A model generated the notes under the pieces. That model worked only from the letters and a program-made list of their open reading frames with translations. It searched no databases and was not told the origin of the DNA. DNA of 64,000 nucleotides, taken from contig NZ_MDEC01000005.1 of the NCBI RefSeq assembly GCF_002939785.1, forward strand, positions 169,929-233,928, given 5' to 3'. A program made the position numbers and the translations under genes. Positions 26,626 through 37,013 of the stretch are shown piece after piece (within the stretch, counting starts at the first letter, position 1; every line of letters begins with the position of its first letter). Source of the stretch: Xanthomonas codiaei. GTDB taxonomy: Bacteria > Pseudomonadota > Gammaproteobacteria > Xanthomonadales > Xanthomonadaceae.

Positions 26626-27249
26626 TCAGAACCGGTGCACGTAGGCCGCGCCGTAGACCAGCGGGTCGATGTTCACCGTGCCGATGCGCGAGCCATCCAG
26701 GCGGGCTTCGGTGTCGATATCGATCCAGCGCAGGTTGACGCGCAGGGCGCCGCGTTCGCTGAGCTTGAAGTCCAGGCCCGCGTGCAGGGCAAGACCCCAG
26801 GAGTCGTCCAGTTCCAGTTCGCTGCCGGCCAGCGCACCGCGGGTATCGGTACTGAAGAAGCGCGTGTAGTTGATGCCCGCACCGAGGAAGGGCGAGACGC
26901 GGCCCTGGCTGTTGAAGTGGTACTGCAACGACACTACCGGCGGCAGATGCTTGGTGCTGCCGACGCGTCCCGCCCCGCGCAGCGCGATGTCGTGTTCGAA
27001 CGGCAGCGCAGCCAGAACCTCGATGCCCAGGTTGTCGGCAACGAAATATTCGGCGGTGAAGGTCGGCTTGATGTCATTGCCAACCTCCGCTTCGAGCGTG
27101 CCGCCGACCAGGCGGCCATTATCGGACTTGGGAGCGACCTGGTGGGCACCGACGGCAACGGTCCAGTCGCCTTTGGATTGAGCCAGTGCGGGGACGCTGG
27201 CAACGGTGGCGGCCAGGCCGGCGAGCAGAAGGGAAGAGCGCATGCGCAT
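26626..27249 (-). CDS. OmpW-family outer-membrane protein (copy 2)
   Basis: A 207-residue paralogue of copy 1: signal peptide ending VPALA, then GAHQVAPKSDNG, TFTAEYFVADNLGIEV, SLQYHFNSQGRVSPFLGAGINY and the C-terminal Phe (YGAAYVHRF). A perfect FNR-type site (TTGAT-N4-ATCAA, 27310-27323) lies 61 bases upstream of the start. In enterobacteria ompW is FNR-regulated, so oxygen-responsive control is plausible. First gene of the OmpW pair. Confidence 0.94.
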   Translation of the reverse strand: MRMRSSLLLAGLAATVASVPALAQSKGDWTVAVGAHQVAPKSDNGRLVGGTLEAEVGNDIKPTFTAEYFVADNLGIEVLAALPFEHDIALRGAGRVGSTKHLPPVVSLQYHFNSQGRVSPFLGAGINYTRFFSTDTRGALAGSELELDDSWGLALHAGLDFKLSERGALRVNLRWIDIDTEARLDGSRIGTVNIDPLVYGAAYVHRF

Positions 27250-27309
27250 GAAGATTCTCGTTGTGTGCAGGGGATGGACGAAGTCTTGTGGATTTGTCCC
27301 GGCATCGCC

Positions 27310-27323
27310 TTGATCCTGATCAA
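27310..27323 (-). promoter_or_regulatory. FNR/CRP-type operator upstream of ompW copy 2
   Basis: TTGATCCTGATCAA is an exact match to the FNR consensus TTGAT-N4-ATCAA. It is symmetric, so strand is arbitrary. Its position would suit activation at about -41 if transcription starts near 27275. Confidence 0.65.
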
Positions 27324-27530
27324 CCCAGGGGGCTTCTGTGTTGTGGGTCGCTGCGATGGGGAATGGGTGTGCAGCGGCGGCGCAGCCTGCCGTCGTGCCG
27401 ATTGCACGCGCATATCGCCTCTGGCATGCGGTGCGTTGCGGGCGAGCCCACTGCCGGTAGGGGGAGGTGTCCCGACAGTGGGATGGGCAGGCGTGCAGGC
27501 CGTGGGTGGTGCGCTGTCATGCAGTGGCGC

Positions 27531-28043
27531 TCACTTGGCCTTGGCGACCGTCGGCGCGTCCACTTCCGGCATCGCCGAGCTGTGGTGGTTGATGATCAGC
27601 CACTTGCCGTCGCGCTTTTCGTACACGAAGGTGTAGCGCGCCTGCACATCGCTCTGCTTGCCGTTCTTGTCGGTCAGCGTGAAGGTGTACACGCCGGCAT
27701 CCACTGCGCTGTCGTCATCGAGCACGCGCACGGTGCGGTAGTTGACCACGCCCTTGGGCTTCTTGGTCAGGAACATCTCGAAGTACTTTTCGATCTGCTC
27801 GCGCGAGGCGCGCACCTCGTTGGAGACCGTCGGCAGCAGCACGCCATCGGACGCGTACAGGTCGGCCACCTTGTGCGGGTTGCCCGTGGCCAGCGCCGCA
27901 TTCCAGGTATCGAACAACGCGGCGACTTCGCGCGCTTCGCCATCGGCCGGCAGCGACGCCTTCTCGGTGTAGTGCATTACGCCGCCGGCCAGCGCCGGGG
28001 TGGCAGCCAGAGCCAAAGCCAGAGAGAACAGGGTGCGACGCAT
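27531..28043 (-). CDS. Exported SnoaL-like protein (SgcJ/EcaC type)
   Basis: A 170-residue protein with a signal peptide (LALALAATPALA) and a NTF2/SnoaL-like cone fold of the SgcJ/EcaC/DUF4440 type: EVAALFDTWNAALATGNPHKVADLYASDGVLLPT, then DKNGKQSDVQARYTFVYEKRDGKWLIINHHSS with the usual C-terminal HHSS strand. Members are small dimeric or CaMKII-association-like domains without a common reaction. It is alone on its transcript; a direct repeat (28161-28186) is in the upstream region. Confidence 0.8.
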   Translation of the reverse strand: MRRTLFSLALALAATPALAGGVMHYTEKASLPADGEAREVAALFDTWNAALATGNPHKVADLYASDGVLLPTVSNEVRASREQIEKYFEMFLTKKPKGVVNYRTVRVLDDDSAVDAGVYTFTLTDKNGKQSDVQARYTFVYEKRDGKWLIINHHSSAMPEVDAPTVAKAK

Positions 28044-29524
<1,481 letters not shown>

Positions 29525-29545
29525 CCGAGTTTCCAGATGAGTAAG

Positions 29546-29573
29546 AAGGCTCCGCCGCGGCGGGGCCTTTTTA
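29546..29573 (+). terminator. Rho-independent terminator of gapA
   Basis: AAGGCTCCGCC (29546-29556) pairs with GGCGGGGCCTT (29559-29569, one wobble pair), followed by TTT. It begins 21 bases after the gapA stop. Confidence 0.85.
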
Positions 29574-29717
29574 TTGGGTTTTTGGTGACGTGCGATGCAG
29601 CCACAGGTATCAAGTGATGGGCTTTGGACGATCCACGTGTGCTAATTCTCATGCACGGCGGTCGTTACCGTGTCGTGTACGAAGGATCGGGGAACTCTAT
29701 GGATAGAGATAATCAAA

Positions 29718-30188
29718 ATGAATAAATTTCTGGCAGGCGCGCTGGCGCTTGGAGTGGTGGTGGCGTTCTCGGCACCGTTCGATGGCTTGGCGGCCAAGAA
29801 GCAGACCGGCACGCCGGCCTGGATGAATGCCGACGGAGAGGTCACCAACTCTGCGCAGGTCGAAGCCGGCTACGGCGAGACCGTCAAGGGCGTCAATGAT
29901 TATGAGGGCGAGATCACCGGCAAGCCGGCGCCCGACAGCAAGTTCACCCAGCTCAAGATCGGTATGCCGATGAAGCAGGTGACCGACCTGATTGGTCAGC
30001 CGACCGACCAGGGGTCGTATGTCACTGGCAAGGCATTTATCCCGTTCTTCTACGGTGGCGACCGCTATCGTCACGAGATGGCCTACAAGGGCCAGGGGCG
30101 TTTGGTATTTGCCGGCAAGTCGATGGATACCGGCGGCAACCTGATCTGGATCATTCATAACAAGAACGACAGCGGTTACCGCGAATAA
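29718..30188 (+). CDS. Small exported protein with BamE/SmpA-like region
   Basis: A 156-residue protein: an N-terminal signal or membrane anchor (FLAGALALGVVVAFSAPFDGLA), then a charged segment and a stretch TQLKIGMPMKQVTDLIGQPTD that resembles the SmpA/BamE motif in which a conserved G-M-T/K-x-x-x-V leads a helix. The C-terminal half is Gly/Tyr-rich beta (FFYGGDRYRHEM, GNLIWIIHNKND). I do not recognise a specific function. ATG 29718 puts the signal at the start; codon use is less GC-biased at the beginning. Terminator downstream. Confidence 0.7.
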   Translation: MNKFLAGALALGVVVAFSAPFDGLAAKKQTGTPAWMNADGEVTNSAQVEAGYGETVKGVNDYEGEITGKPAPDSKFTQLKIGMPMKQVTDLIGQPTDQGSYVTGKAFIPFFYGGDRYRHEMAYKGQGRLVFAGKSMDTGGNLIWIIHNKNDSGYRE

Positions 30189-30197
30189 TCCGCCAAG

Positions 30198-30223
30198 ACG
30201 CCCGGTTTTCCGGGCGTTTTTTA
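30198..30223 (+). terminator. Rho-independent terminator of the small exported protein
   Basis: ACGCCCGG (30198-30205), TTTT loop, CCGGGCGT (30210-30217), then a T run. It starts 10 bases after the stop. Confidence 0.93.
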
Positions 30224-30380
30224 TTGGTGACCGAAGGCATGCCGTGGCGCCTGGACCGGTACATGGCGGCCACTGCGGCTCCCTGACACTCCTCCATCTC
30301 CATGGCCCGCTTGCCCAAGGGGCCGGCAGAGGCTGTATGGTGCGCGCATTCGGCCGGATGCCGGCTTGCAGGGCACTACA

Positions 30381-33179
30381 TTGGAAGCACTGATTGGATT
30401 GGTCGCGCTGCTGCTGCTCGCAGTGCCGGTGGGCGTGGTGATTGCGCTGGTGTGGATCGCCGCGTTGCGGCGGCGCGTGGATGTGCTGGAGCAGCGGCTC
30501 GCGCACTGGCAGGCTGGCGCTGCGGACGCAGTGGCGTCTGAGACAGCGGTACCGCCGGCCCCGGTGCCGAGGCAGCCATGGCCTGGATCGGGGACGTCTG
30601 AGGCGATGGATGGGGGTGGTGCCGACGCAGCGGTGCCTGCAGTGCCTGTGGACGCACCGGCGGTCGTGCTGGATGCGCAACCCGAGGCAGACGCGTCGCT
30701 ACCGCCGCCACTTCCTGCCGCGGCTGGTGCGGATGCTGTTTCTGCGACTGCGCCGCGGTTGCCGGCAGCCGCCGCGCAGGTCGAGGCATCAGCACATGCG
30801 CAACCGCAACCGTCGCAGCCGTGGTCCGACGCGCCGGCCGGGCCGGACCCGGTCATGCGCGCGCTCGGTGCGGTGAAACGCTGGTTCACCGAAGGCAATG
30901 TGCCGGTCAAGGTGGGCATGCTGGTGTTGCTGGCCGGCGTGGCTTCGTTGTTGAAGTACGCCAGTGACCAGGGCTGGATGCGCATGCCGATCGAGCTGCG
31001 CCTGGCCGGGATCAGCGTCCTGGCGCTTGCCGGGCTGGTGTTCGGCTGGAAGCAGCGGCTGCAACGCCCCGGGTTCGCGTTGGCGTTGCAGGGGGGCGCG
31101 ATCGGTGGGCTGTTGCTGACGGTGTTCGCGGCGTTCAAGTTGCACGGATTGCTGGATGCTGGCTTGGCGATGGGCATCAGCGTGGTGCTGATCGCGGGCA
31201 TGTGCGTGCTGGCGGTGCTGCAGGAGTCGCGCACGCTGGCGGTGCTGGGCGTGCTGGCCGGTTTCCTGGCGCCGATCTGGCTGTCCACCGGCAGCGGCAA
31301 CCACGTTGCGCTGTTCGCGTACTACGCCGTGCTCAATGCCGGCATCGTGGCCATCGCCTGGACGCGGCCGTGGCGGGTGCTCAACCTGCTGGGATTCGCC
31401 TTTACGTTCGGCATCGCCACGCTATGGGGCGCGCTGCAGTACAGCCCGGCGAAATTCGCCACCACCGAGCCGTTCCTGTTGCTGTTCTTCGCCATGTACG
31501 TGGCCATTCCGGTCCTGCACGCGCGGCGCGGCGACGGCAGTGCCGGTTGGCTCATCGATGGCAGCCTGTTGTTCGGCACGCCGTTGGTGGCTTTTGCGTT
31601 GCAGGCGCGTCTGCTGGAAGGCGAGCGCCTGCCCCTGGCGCTGTGCGCGGTGGCCGTGGCCGCGGTCTACGCGGGCCTGGCAAGTTGGCTGCTGCGCCGT
31701 GCGTCCACGCGTCTGCTCGGTCAAGCGCATGCGATGCTGGCGGTTGGCTTCGCCACGCTGGCGGTGCCACTGGCCTTGTCGGCCCGCGCGACCGCCAGTG
31801 TGTTCGCGCTGGAAGGTGCCGGTTTGCTGTGGCTGGGCTTGCGCCAGCAGCGACGCGTCTCGCAGGTCAGCGGTGTCGCATTGCAGCTGCTGGCAGCCGT
31901 TGGCGTCGCCTTCGGCGTGGATGCCTGGCGCTACGACGCCGTGGCGGTGGCCAATGCCACCTGCATGAGCGCATTGTTGCTCGCCATTGCCGGCTGGGCC
32001 AGTGCCTGGTTCCTGCGCGATGCCGGGCAGCCGCGCCGCGCGTTGGTGGCGTATCTGTGGGGACTGGGGTGGTGGACGCTGTGCGGAGTCCACGAAATCC
32101 TGCGCTTTGCCGGCGATCTGCGTAGCGAGCCGGATCTGCTGCTGGGGTTCGTGGCGCTCAGCGTGTGGCTGGCGGCCGAGGTGCATCGGCGTCGGCCCGC
32201 CGCGGCTCTGGTCTGGACCGTCGTGGCCGGGCTGGCGCTGGGCGCGCCGTTGGCGTTGTGGCAGAACCACGTGCACATGCAGCCGTTTGCGCATTGGGGC
32301 GCTCTGGCCTGGCTGGCGTTCGCGCTGGCAGGCGTGCGTAGCCTATGGTGCCTGCGCATGCAGCCTGGTGCGGGCGCAATCGTGGCGCAGTTCGTCTGGT
32401 GGCTGTTGTGGCCGGCGGTGGTGTCGCTGGGCGCGGCCTGGCTGGCGGATGCCTTCGCTCTTGCCAATGGCTGGCGCTGCGCCTTGCTGGCGAGCCCGTG
32501 GTTGGCAGTGGCCGCCATCGGCTTGCTGCGCTGGCCGTGGCTGGCGTGGCCGCAGGCGGATGCGTTCGCGCGCACACGCAATGCCTTGCTGGGCTGCGTG
32601 TTTGCGGTCCTGGGCAGCGGCTGGCTGCTGGCCGTGCTGGACCCGGTCAGCCCGGCGCCCTTGCCGTGGGTGCCGCTGCTCAATCCGGCCGAGCTGGCGC
32701 AACTGGCCGTGCTGGCCTTGCTCGCACGTTGGGCCTGGTCCGGGCATGCACCGCCGGTGCTGCGCAGCTGGCGGGTGACCACGCTCGGGGTGCTGGGGTG
32801 GGCCATGATCACCGGCAGTACGCTGCATAGCGTGCACCACTGGGGTGGAGTGGCGTGGGATGCGCGGCTGGTGGAAGCGACCGTGTCGCAGACCAGCCTC
32901 ACCATCGTGTGGAGCGTGCTCGGCGTGCTGGGCTGGGTGACCGGTTCGCGGCGCGGTCAGCGCGGGCTGTGGCTGGGCGGTGCCTTGCTGATGGGGCTGG
33001 TGCTGGCCAAGCTGGTACTGGTCGATCGCCAGCATCTGGGCAATCTGCTCGGCATCGGCTCGTTCATGGCCTACGGGCTGTTGTGCACCGTGGTGGGGTA
33101 TCTGGCACCGGCGCCGCCGCGTGCCATCGTCGAAGAACACGTGGCCGGCGACGACAGCGCGGCGAAGGATCAGGCATGA
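30381..33179 (+). CDS. DUF2339 polytopic membrane protein
   Basis: A 932-residue inner-membrane protein. One N-terminal helix (LEALIGLVALLLLAVPVGV) and a short coiled region are followed by an Ala/Pro/Asp-rich linker of about 90 residues, then some 20 or more helices to the end. The GNVPVKVGMLVLLAGVASLLKYASDQGW segment is a strong DUF2339 signature. Function unknown. The start is TTG 30381, with AGGG seven bases upstream; a TTG at 30366 is also in frame. Translationally coupled with the DUF3999 gene (ATGA), a pairing common to the two families, so they probably form one complex. Confidence 0.88.
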   Translation: MEALIGLVALLLLAVPVGVVIALVWIAALRRRVDVLEQRLAHWQAGAADAVASETAVPPAPVPRQPWPGSGTSEAMDGGGADAAVPAVPVDAPAVVLDAQPEADASLPPPLPAAAGADAVSATAPRLPAAAAQVEASAHAQPQPSQPWSDAPAGPDPVMRALGAVKRWFTEGNVPVKVGMLVLLAGVASLLKYASDQGWMRMPIELRLAGISVLALAGLVFGWKQRLQRPGFALALQGGAIGGLLLTVFAAFKLHGLLDAGLAMGISVVLIAGMCVLAVLQESRTLAVLGVLAGFLAPIWLSTGSGNHVALFAYYAVLNAGIVAIAWTRPWRVLNLLGFAFTFGIATLWGALQYSPAKFATTEPFLLLFFAMYVAIPVLHARRGDGSAGWLIDGSLLFGTPLVAFALQARLLEGERLPLALCAVAVAAVYAGLASWLLRRASTRLLGQAHAMLAVGFATLAVPLALSARATASVFALEGAGLLWLGLRQQRRVSQVSGVALQLLAAVGVAFGVDAWRYDAVAVANATCMSALLLAIAGWASAWFLRDAGQPRRALVAYLWGLGWWTLCGVHEILRFAGDLRSEPDLLLGFVALSVWLAAEVHRRRPAAALVWTVVAGLALGAPLALWQNHVHMQPFAHWGALAWLAFALAGVRSLWCLRMQPGAGAIVAQFVWWLLWPAVVSLGAAWLADAFALANGWRCALLASPWLAVAAIGLLRWPWLAWPQADAFARTRNALLGCVFAVLGSGWLLAVLDPVSPAPLPWVPLLNPAELAQLAVLALLARWAWSGHAPPVLRSWRVTTLGVLGWAMITGSTLHSVHHWGGVAWDARLVEATVSQTSLTIVWSVLGVLGWVTGSRRGQRGLWLGGALLMGLVLAKLVLVDRQHLGNLLGIGSFMAYGLLCTVVGYLAPAPPRAIVEEHVAGDDSAAKDQA

Positions 33180-34525
33180 ATGCACGGCATTGCGGATGGC
33201 TGCTGCTGGTGCCGCTGATGGCTCAGGCCGCCGATGTCCGCCAGGACTATCGGCAGCAGTGGCCCTTGCAACTGGCTGCGTCCGATGACGGTCTGTATCA
33301 GCTGAGCTTGAATGAGGCGGTGTATCGCAACGCGCATGACGCGGCAGCGCGCGATATCACGGTGATCGATGCGCGTGGCGAGGAAATGCCCACCGCCGCG
33401 CTACCCGTCGACGCAGCACCGGTGGCGGTCCCGCGCCGGCACCGCTTGCCGGTCTTCGCATTGCCCGAAGGTGCGGCAGCCGGCAAGAGCGATCTGCAGC
33501 TGATTGCCGAGCGCGATGCCAGCGGCGCGGTGCGACGCCTGGAAGGGCGTTTCGCCACCGGAGCCTCTGCAGCTTCTGCTGCGGGCAGCAGTTGGTTGAT
33601 CGATGCCAGCGCGCTGCGCGATCGGCCGCGCGCGCTGTGGCTGGACTGGGCGGGCGATACGCCGGTCCAGGCGCAGCTGCGGGTGGAAGGCAGCGACGAT
33701 CTGCGCGACTGGCGCGTGCTGGCCTCCGATGCCACGGTCATGGCGCTGGACAATCAGGCGCAGCGGCTGCAGCAACGCCGCATCGCCGTGGACGGCGGCG
33801 CCCGCTATCTGCGCATCGTGCCGGTGTCGGGCAAGCTGCCGGCGCTGCGGGCGGTGGAGGCAGAACTCGACGGCCTCACCACACCTGCGCAACTGGCATG
33901 GCTGGACCTGCCCGGCACCGCGCAGGACACCGCGGTGACCTACGTCCTGCCGGGCCGCTTCCCGATCACGCAACTGGATGTCGGTGGCGGCCAGACCGAG
34001 GCGGTGCAGTGGAACGTAGACAGCCGCGAGACCGATGATGCGGTATGGCTGCGGCGGGCTGGCCCCTGGTTGGCGTATCGGCTCGGTAGCCGCACCTCGC
34101 CGCCGCAGCTGCTGTCCGCGCCGGTGCGCGATCGCCACTGGCGGCTGGTGGCGGCGCAGGGGCGCAGCACCGCAGTGCCCACCTTGCGGGTGGCTTACCA
34201 GCCCGAGCGCCTGATGTTTCTCGCCCAGGGCCAGCCGCCGTACGCGCTGATTGCCGGCAGCGCACGCGTCCGGCGTGGCGATGCACCGCTGGCGGACATG
34301 TTGCAGGCCTTGCGGCAGCAGCGCGGCTCGCAGTGGCAGCCAGCCCGGGCCGCGGTGACGGCGCGCGCGCAACCGTTGGCGGGCGAGGCGGCACTGCAAC
34401 CGGCGGCCGCCCCACGCGATTGGAAACGCTGGCTGCTGTGGGCGCTACTGGTGGGCGGCGCCCTGCTGGTAGGCGGATTCGCAGTGAGTCTGCTGCGCAG
34501 TAATAGCGCCGATCGCGAGGCCTGA
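33176..34525 (+). CDS. DUF3999 family protein
   Basis: A 449-residue protein with a signal peptide (WLLLVPLMAQAA), a large periplasmic beta-rich part (about residues 20-400) and a C-terminal transmembrane helix (WLLWALLVGGALLVGGFAVS). That is the DUF3999 layout: periplasmic domain anchored by one helix. Start overlaps the DUF2339 stop by four bases. A role with DUF2339 in the cell envelope is inferred from the conserved pairing; no reaction is known. Confidence 0.88.
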   Translation: MNARHCGWLLLVPLMAQAADVRQDYRQQWPLQLAASDDGLYQLSLNEAVYRNAHDAAARDITVIDARGEEMPTAALPVDAAPVAVPRRHRLPVFALPEGAAAGKSDLQLIAERDASGAVRRLEGRFATGASAASAAGSSWLIDASALRDRPRALWLDWAGDTPVQAQLRVEGSDDLRDWRVLASDATVMALDNQAQRLQQRRIAVDGGARYLRIVPVSGKLPALRAVEAELDGLTTPAQLAWLDLPGTAQDTAVTYVLPGRFPITQLDVGGGQTEAVQWNVDSRETDDAVWLRRAGPWLAYRLGSRTSPPQLLSAPVRDRHWRLVAAQGRSTAVPTLRVAYQPERLMFLAQGQPPYALIAGSARVRRGDAPLADMLQALRQQRGSQWQPARAAVTARAQPLAGEAALQPAAAPRDWKRWLLWALLVGGALLVGGFAVSLLRSNSADREA

Positions 34526-34589
34526 GCCTGCACGCGCCGCGGGCGGTTTGCCGCTGCGGCGCGAAGGTCCGACAATGGGCATCCCCCGT

Positions 34590-34751
34590 CGCCAAGGCAG
34601 TCGCATTGCCCGTCGTGTCCGACCGACCAGCGTCCGCGCCATCCGCACTTGCGGCAGTGCCCGTCCAGCGCACTGTCCGGTTGCGCAACGGCGGGCCGAT
34701 TCCAGGCCTTGATTGCCCGATCCCCGCCGCCAAGGCAGTCGCCTTGCCCGT
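34590..34751. repeat. Direct repeat pair, 138 bases apart
   Basis: Cores 34590-34613 and 34728-34751 share CGCCAAGGCAGTCGC, then A or C, then TTGCCCGT. The similarity extends imperfectly on both sides. The 138-base offset is a multiple of three and the A/C difference is silent in that frame, which is compatible with a decayed coding repeat. Confidence 0.55.
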
Positions 34752-34885
34752 GGTCTCCGAGCCACTGCCGTCAGCGTCTGCCGTAGGTGCAAGGGCGGCA
34801 TCGTTGTGAACCGCGGCGCCACGCCAAGCTGGCGCAGTCGCGCCATTGCTTCGCGCACAGAGCGTGCACGCACGCGCGGCGCCTT

Positions 34886-34920
34886 GTACCAATCCCCAAT
34901 CCCGATTCCCTAATCCCCAG
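34886..34920 (+). repeat. GGGATTC-family repeat, single arm (R2)
   Basis: Five ATCCC-type units in the right-arm orientation (GTACCAATCCCCAATCCC and on). No matching left arm is seen nearby. It ends about 19 bases before pgk and must be part of its leader. Confidence 0.6.
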
Positions 34921-34938
34921 ACTCAGCGAGCCAAGCCC

Positions 34939-36114
34939 ATGTCCATCGTCCGTATGACCGACCTCGATCTCTCCGGCAAGCGCGTGCTGATCCGCCAGGA
35001 TCTCAACGTGCCGATCGACAACGGCCAGATCACCTCCGAGCAGCGCATCACCGCCTCGGTGCCCACCATCAAGCTGGCACTGGAGAAGGGCGCGGCGGTC
35101 ATGGTCACCTCGCACCTGGGGCGCCCGAAGGAAGGCAGCTGGAGCGAAGAGGATTCACTGGCGCCGGTGGCCGCACGCCTGACCACCCTGCTGGGCGTGG
35201 ACGTGCCGCTGGTGCGCGACTGGGTCGATGGCGTGGAGGTCGCGCCGGGCCAGGTGGTGCTGCTGGAGAACTGCCGCATGAATGTCGGCGAGGGCAAGGA
35301 CGACGAGACTCTGGCGCGCAAGTACGCCGCGCTGTGCGATGTATTCGTCATGGATGCCTTCGGTACCGCGCATCGTGCGCAGGCATCCACGCATGGCGTG
35401 ATCCGCTTTGCGCCGGTGGCCGCCGGTGGCCCGTTGTTGATGGCCGAACTGGATGCGCTGGCCAAGGCGCTGGACAACCCCGCCAAGCCGCTGCTGGCGA
35501 TCGTGGCCGGCAGCAAGGTCTCCACCAAGCTGGAACTGCTGTCCAACCTGGTCAACAAGGTCGACCAGCTGATCGTCGGCGGTGGCATCGCCAACACCTT
35601 CATCGCCGCAGCCGGGCATGACGTGGGCAAGTCCTTGAACGAACCGGACCTGATTCCCACCGCCAACCAGATCGTGGCCGATGCCAGGACCCGCGGCGCC
35701 GAGATCCCGCTGCCCACCGACGTGGTCGTCGCAAAGCAGTTCCTGCCCGACGCGCCGGCCAGCGTGAAATCGCTCGACGCAGTGGAGGCCGATGACCTGA
35801 TCCTGGATATCGGCCCGCAGACCGCGCAGCGCTACGCCGAGCTGATCGCCAATGCCGGCACCGTGGTGTGGAACGGGCCGGTCGGCGTGTTCGAATTCGA
35901 GCCCTTCAGCCATGGCACCGAGACCCTGGCACGTGCGATCGCCGCATCCAAGGCTTTCTCCATTGCTGGCGGCGGCGACACCCTGGCGGCGGTGGACAAG
36001 TACGACATCGCCAAGGACGTCACCTACATCTCCACCGGTGGCGGTGCGTTCCTGGAATTTCTGGAAGGCAAGATCCTGCCGGCCGTGGCCGCGCTCGAGG
36101 CCCGCGGCAAGTGA
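34939..36114 (+). CDS. pgk: Phosphoglycerate kinase
   Basis: A 391-residue glycolytic kinase converting 1,3-bisphosphoglycerate plus ADP to 3-phosphoglycerate plus ATP. Visible: [15 protein letters not shown], the substrate-loop [34 protein letters not shown], and the ATP site [17 protein letters not shown] with GGGDTLAAV. Slightly short but complete. ATG 34939 gives [13 protein letters not shown] 34954 is an alternative. It overlaps the HAD gene by four bases. Confidence 0.98.
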   Translation: MSIVRMTDLDLSGKRVLIRQDLNVPIDNGQITSEQRITASVPTIKLALEKGAAVMVTSHLGRPKEGSWSEEDSLAPVAARLTTLLGVDVPLVRDWVDGVEVAPGQVVLLENCRMNVGEGKDDETLARKYAALCDVFVMDAFGTAHRAQASTHGVIRFAPVAAGGPLLMAELDALAKALDNPAKPLLAIVAGSKVSTKLELLSNLVNKVDQLIVGGGIANTFIAAAGHDVGKSLNEPDLIPTANQIVADARTRGAEIPLPTDVVVAKQFLPDAPASVKSLDAVEADDLILDIGPQTAQRYAELIANAGTVVWNGPVGVFEFEPFSHGTETLARAIAASKAFSIAGGGDTLAAVDKYDIAKDVTYISTGGGAFLEFLEGKILPAVAALEARGK

Positions 36115-36758
36115 GTGCAGCCACGCTGTTCTTCGATCTGGACGGCACCCTTGTCGATTCGGAACCTGGCATCGTCGCCAGCATCGCGCATGCCTTCGAG
36201 ACGGTGGGCCAGCCGCGCCCGTCGCCGCAGACCCTGCGCGCCTGGATCGGCCCACCGCTGCGCGACAGTTTCACCGAATGCTTCCCCGACGATCCGGCGC
36301 TGGTGCAGCGCGCGCTCGGCCTCTACCGCGAGCGCTACGACGCGGTGGGCTGGACCGAACTCAGCGTGTTCGACGGCATCGGCGAGGTTGTCACCGGCCT
36401 GCAGCGCGCCGGTCATCGTCTGGCGGTGGTCACCTCCAAGAATGAGCGTTATGCGCGGCGCATCGTCGAGCACCTGCCATTCGGCGCCTGCTTCGAGAAC
36501 GTGATCGGCGCCAGCGAGGACGGCGCGCGCCGCTTCAAGCCGGATCTCATCGCCGAAGCGCTGCGGCGCCTGGACATCGCCAAGACCGGCTGCGTGATGA
36601 TCGGCGACCGGCGCATGGATATCGACGGCGCCAACCACCACGGCATCCACAGCATCGGCGTGCTGTGGGGTTTCGGCGACGAGGCCGAACTGCGTGCTGC
36701 CGGAGCCGGCGCGCTGGCACGCACGCCGGCCGAGCTGGCGGCCTTGCTGCAGGCGTGA
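36111..36758 (+). CDS. HAD-family phosphatase (Gph/PGP-like)
   Basis: A 215-residue hydrolase with the HAD motifs: [13 protein letters not shown] (nucleophile Asp), II VVTSKNE, III Lys in [22 protein letters not shown]. The cap is helical, like phosphoglycolate phosphatases. Start is GTG 36111, overlapping the pgk stop (GTGA), so it is translated from the pgk message. Its place between pgk and pyk suggests repair of a side product of glycolysis such as phosphoglycolate; that is inference. Confidence 0.85.
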   Translation: MSAATLFFDLDGTLVDSEPGIVASIAHAFETVGQPRPSPQTLRAWIGPPLRDSFTECFPDDPALVQRALGLYRERYDAVGWTELSVFDGIGEVVTGLQRAGHRLAVVTSKNERYARRIVEHLPFGACFENVIGASEDGARRFKPDLIAEALRRLDIAKTGCVMIGDRRMDIDGANHHGIHSIGVLWGFGDEAELRAAGAGALARTPAELAALLQA

Positions 36759-37013
36759 GCGGCGCGCTGCCGCCGTTGTGTTCGTTTGCGCGATGCACTC
36801 CTCGTGTCGGTACGCATCGCGCAGGAGGTTCTTCACCGCCACCGGGTTAGGGTGGCGGCCGTCGGCGCTGTCGGTGGCGGCGCCGACGCAGGCGTACGTA
36901 CTGTCCCGCACTGTCTGTAAGACATGCCGGAATCGGAGGGTGGCTATGCCGCAATGCCATCCTCGGTGCGTGACGTGTGTGTTAAGTTTCGCGGCTTTTA
37001 CAGGGAGGCCATC

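Larger units (their letters stand above)
34526..34938. other. Intergenic region before pgk with a direct repeat
   Basis: It contains an imperfect direct repeat (cores 34590-34613 and 34728-34751) and, at the end, a single arm of the GGGATTC element (34886-34920) that lies in the leader of pgk. No gene is recognised, although the repeats are in one reading frame (AKAVALPVVS in both). Confidence 0.5.
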
